A stretch of 64,000 bases of DNA, taken from NCBI RefSeq assembly GCF_009696465.1, contig NZ_VULX01000010.1, forward strand, positions 37,174-101,173, given 5' to 3'. The first letter of the stretch is position 1. Each line of letters opens with the position of its first letter. The stretch is from Inconstantimicrobium porci. GTDB taxonomy: Bacteria > Bacillota > Clostridia > Clostridiales > Clostridiaceae. Position numbers and translations under genes: made by a program. Shown piece after piece: positions 60,892 to 64,000 of this stretch. A model generated the notes under the pieces. The model did not search any database and was not told the origin of the DNA. It was given only the letters and a program-made list of their open reading frames with translations.

Positions 60892-61575
60892 ATTTTCCTT
60901 TCTCCTTTTACATTGTGAAACAAATATTATAATAGTAACCTAAAGAGGTTTATATACATTTTTGTAATTAATAATCAAAAAGCAAAACTATTTTTACTTT
61001 ATTTTCAATATAGTCCTTATTCTGACTAAAATCAATAGTTTTTTATTATTTTATCATTATATCCACGAATAGTATTACAATATATAAATAATTCTCCATG
61101 TTTATTTCCATATTAATAACATGTTGAACTTAAGTTTTCTTTAATTAAAATTAAAAGTGTCTATAATTCAGTAACTTTTTTACATGAATTAAATAAAATA
61201 TGTATATTTTTGGACATATATGTCTAAATTAGTTTTTTATTTAATTTAGTGTAAAAATTGTTGGGGGCTACTATTTGATATTTCATTTTTGTATTGAAGG
61301 AAAAAGTATAAAAAACATATATAATGCTGTAACTATTATTTACTCACTTTGGAACAAGTAAATACAAATCTGATGCAATATGATTAATAAATGCACATAA
61401 TAAATATAATATTAGAATAGAAATAATCATAAATAATTTAAGTTGATACAATAAATTCTTATTTATGTGATTGGAAACGTGTGTAATTATATAATTTAAT
61501 TGATTGTAAGCGACTAATAAAAGAGTATATTGTAAAAGAAAATGAGTAGGATTATCATAATTAGTGAAATCTTAC
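60892..61575. other. AT-rich region upstream of the ABC operon
   Basis: About 680 bases. Apart from the -10 box at 60926-60931 I find no gene. I looked specifically for a short peptide with an RBS that could be the precursor of the neighbouring peptide-maturation operon and saw none that is convincing on either strand. Confidence 0.4.
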
Positions 61576-62229
61576 TCATTTCTTTTTATCTATGCAATTT
61601 TCAATTGCAATGTCGGACCAAGGCATAACTTCTGAAATGCTTTCAGGTGACTGATCTTTTTCAAGATGTGGCATTGTATTCAATAAAAATTCTATGTATT
61701 TATAAGCATCAAGGCTATTTGCTTTTGCTGTTTCAATGAGACTGTATATTATTGCACTGGCTTCAGCACCTTTGGTGCTTGCCGAAAAGAGCCAGTTTTT
61801 ACGTCCAATAGTAAATGGACGAATGCTGTTTTTAGCAATATTATTTGATATAGAACATCTTCCATCAAGCAGATAATTTTCCATGTAAGGTTTCTGGTTA
61901 ATAGCATATTAAACTGCCTTGCCAAGTTTAGAACCCCTTAATGGATTGAGTGATTCAAGCCAACACCAAAAAGCATCTAAAACAGGCTTTTCCTGCTTTA
62001 CACGCTCCGCTTTGCGCTTGTCGCAATCCATATTCTTTAAGGTTTTCTCAATTTTAAAGAGCTCGTTGCAATAATTACGCCCTTTTTCAGCGTTAGTAAT
62101 TTCTTTTGATGGTTTAAGTTTTGAAGGTATTGCATCAATAAAATATCTCCTAAGATGTGCCTTATTCGAGAAATAAGATAAGGCACATGCAAGACGTAGA
62201 TTTGCTAATGTTGTAAAAACACTAGGCAA
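61576..62229 (-). pseudogene. IS66-family transposase, C-terminal remnant with internal stop
   Basis: One frame of 218 codons with a single TAA at 61909-61911. Before it: AHLRRYFIDAIPSK...GRNYCNELFKIEKTLKN...KPVLDAFWCWLESL, the middle of IS66 TnpC. After it: YAINQKPYMENYLLDGRCSISNNIAKNSIRPFTIGRKNWLFSASTKGAEASAIIYSLIETAKAN, with the conserved NNxAExxIRPxxIGRKNWLF region. The N-terminal half including the first catalytic residues, and the tnpA/tnpB genes, are absent. Confidence 0.88.
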
Positions 62230-62413
62230 TGAAAAGTCTAAAGGGACTCTTGTATTTTATACTTACGAAGGAGACCAAATTATCACTAAAAAATCAGCCA
62301 TCAAAATATGGGAAATATGTAAAAGCGGTTCAAGCCTCCTTCATCCATTTCTTTGTCGCTTTTAATCTATACGATTCTCCATTCATGTTTATCATATAGG
62401 ATTTATATGTAAG
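62230..62413. other. unassigned fragment between IS66 and IS3 remnants
   Basis: The plus strand has an open stretch from 62235 to a TAA near 62368 (NEKSKGTLVFYTYEGDQIITKKSAIKIWEIC) with coding-like composition but no start. It may be the tail of the gene that received the IS66 element. Function not recognised. Confidence 0.35.
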
Positions 62414-63314
62414 TGGACCTATGTCAATATAGTAGACACATTTTTTTAGTTTTTTAAGCAGATTTTTTTACAATAAAATCTTCATAGTCCTGAGGAGTCA
62501 TATAACCAATTCTGCTATGAATTCTTTTTCTGTTATACCAGCTTTCAATATATTGAAATGTCGATATTCTTGCATCGTCAAAGTCAGCATATTTATTCAT
62601 TCTTTCATCTTCTTTTTTAAAGCAGGAATGAAATGCTTCCATTAGAGCATTATCATAGGGGTATCCCTTTTTACTATAAGAGTGTTTAATAGATAAATCA
62701 GCTAAATATTGTTCAAATTTATTGCTTGTGTATTGTGATCCTAAGTCACTATGAATGATTAGTTCTTTAGTATCAGGATTTTGATTGCTTATTGCATTTT
62801 TTACGGCCTGAACAGCTAGCTCAGCATCAATAGTCTTGGACATATACCATCCAACAATTTTAGCACTACAGCAATCAAAAACAGAAGCCAAATAGCACCA
62901 GCCTTCATTTTGTGTATAAATGTAAGTTATGTCTGTAAGCCATTTCTTATTGATTGTCTCGGCGGAGAAATCGCCCTTAATAAGATTTTCTTTTTGTTCA
63001 ACATTTTCCTTTGACTGGCATGAAGGTTCCCATTTTTTTGATAACGATTGACTTTATTCCAAGCTTTTTCATTCTTTTCTGAACACGTTTTAGACTGACA
63101 GTAATTCCTTTGCTTTGCAGCGTTTTATGAATCTTAGGAGCTCCGTAACGCCTTTTTGAGGCGGTATACTCTTCAAGTATCTTCTTGTCTAAGATTTTAT
63201 TTTCCTGTTCATATATGGACGGTTTTCTGTGAACATGCTTATAGTAAGCAGCTCTGCTGATTCCAAGAACTTTGCACATGCATTTAACTTCAAATTTCTT
63301 GTGTATTTTTTTAC
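62414..63314 (-). mobile_element. IS3-family (IS150-like) element remnant, cut by IS30
   Basis: The end TGGACCTATGTCAATATAG at 62414 is an IS3-type terminus. OrfB spans 62454 to at least 63310 but is broken by a frameshift near 63000: the upstream frame (CKVLGISRAAYYKHVHRKPS, YGAPKIHKTLQ) ends at 62998, and the downstream frame (VEQKENLIKGDFSAETINKKWLTDITYIYT, ASVFDCCSAKIVGWYMS, IHSDLGSQYTS, KGYPYDNALMEAFHSCFKKE) continues in another phase. The DDE residues are all present across the two frames. OrfA and the other terminus are lost, because IS30 starts at 63315 inside the OrfB 5' region. Confidence 0.85.
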
Positions 63315-64000
63315 GATAAATTGCAATAACAAATTGAACTAATTTTATTTTTCCATTTGAACCCTTGAATTTTTAAGCTGCATAGATCTCATCGAGGTAC
63401 TTTTCAAAAAGCTCCTCTGGAGTTCGGTAGTCTAAGATTTTACGTGGAAGTGTGTTCATCCATTCTTCAATAAAACCTATGTTATCAACACTATAATCAG
63501 ATATACGCTTTCCCTTGGGGATAAATCGACGTATTAGCCCATTATGACGCTCATTTGTGCCTTTTTCAAATGATGAATAAGGATGTGTGTAATAGACCTT
63601 AGTTTCAGTGTGATTTTCAAGTGTGGATAAGTCTGCAAATTCAGAGCCATTATCCCCAGTAATGCTTTTAAAAACCTTGCTAAACTGAGTTCCATAGACA
63701 TCTTTAAGATAGTTAAAGGCTTCGGTAACTGCTTCAGCAGTTTTTGACGGAATCATAAGCACTATAGCATTACGAGTCAAACGCTCAACAATTGTAAGTA
63801 GTACACTGTCACTATTAGTTTTTTCACCTACTACAGTATCAACTTCCCAATGTCCAAATTCTTGGCGGTTATTGACGTGTGTAGGACGCTCTGAGATGCT
63901 TTTACCAAGTATCTTCTTATGCTTTTTCACAACTGTATGTTTGGTGCTTCTACGAAGCTTTAACGGAAGAGCAGCATTCTTAATAGATAGTAATCCTAAA
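63315..64000 (-). mobile_element. IS30-family element, partial (runs off the right edge)
   Basis: The end GATAAATTGCAATAACAAATTG at 63315 matches the deleted copy at 58301. The transposase reads from the window edge down to 63373. It has all three catalytic residues: FGHWEVDTVVGEK (Asp), TGDNGSEFADL (Asp), GTNERHNGLIRRF (Glu). The frame stays open upstream of 63930 to the edge (LGLLSIKNAALPLKLRR), so the true start lies outside. It is inserted in the IS3 remnant and appears intact as far as seen; it is the likely source of transposase for the deleted copy. Confidence 0.9.

Noticed and set aside
60944..61575. RiPP precursor gene
   Set aside because: No short frame with an RBS, leader-like N-terminus or Cys/Thr-rich core could be supported.

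Overview
The window is AT-rich DNA from a low-GC, spore-forming Firmicute, most likely a Clostridium sensu stricto. The evidence is two tandem Csp-type germination subtilases, GGAGG-type ribosome binding sites with several TTG/GTG starts, a SigD-like chemotaxis promoter, a conjugated bile salt hydrolase of the C. perfringens type, and clostridial-looking signalling proteins. No rRNA, tRNA, CRISPR array or prophage was recognised. A plasmid-type ParA plus ribbon-helix-helix pair at the left edge leaves open whether this is chromosome or large replicon.

Layout. 0-7 kb: ParA/RHH pair, secreted CAP-domain protein, TetR regulator with a clear palindromic operator, polysaccharide deacetylase, and a GH3-family acyl-adenylating enzyme. 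7-9 kb: wreckage of ABC transporter and sensor kinase genes. 9-18 kb: glycerophosphodiesterase, then a complete four-gene Wadjet-type (JetD-JetA-JetB-JetC) anti-plasmid operon. 18-25.4 kb: glycosyltransferase, M17 aminopeptidase, and a response regulator / histidine kinase / ABC ATPase / permease operon. 25.4-30 kb: small genes, several broken by one point change (in-frame TGA, poly-A frameshift, single-base indel). 30-38 kb: a chemotaxis receptor, a 1059-residue beta-propeller sensor kinase, and a nearly identical orphan copy of that kinase's 3' end. 38-47 kb: an AAC(6')-like acetyltransferase, VOC and GNAT proteins, gene remnants, a four-helix-bundle protein, and the PLP synthase operon pdxST. 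47-51 kb: bile salt hydrolase, ABC-F ATPase, YefM-YoeB toxin-antitoxin. 51-58 kb: a large Pro/Glu-rich surface protein and two Csp-like subtilases. 58-64 kb: an IS cluster (IS30, IS3, IS66) next to an ABC transporter operon whose third gene, a probable radical SAM peptide maturase, is cut off by an IS30 derivative.

The most unusual signal is not a gene. Between 33 and 47 kb there are at least five arrays of roughly 20-bp mini-hairpin units (GTGARATTC, a short stem, a variable loop, then the matching stem). The stem bases change in matched pairs from unit to unit, unit lengths are not multiples of three, and the arrays sit just after stop codons or beside truncated genes. Most are followed by a shared GGGACAAGCTATGAATT tag that elsewhere forms the left arm of an intrinsic terminator. 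A second non-coding family, five copies of a 65-85 bp stem-loop with a conserved core, lies between genes across the window. A third is a roughly 93-bp palindromic element bounded by GAAATTGCATT / AATGCAATTTC. Together these suggest a genome rich in structured repeats that act as terminators and rearrangement points.
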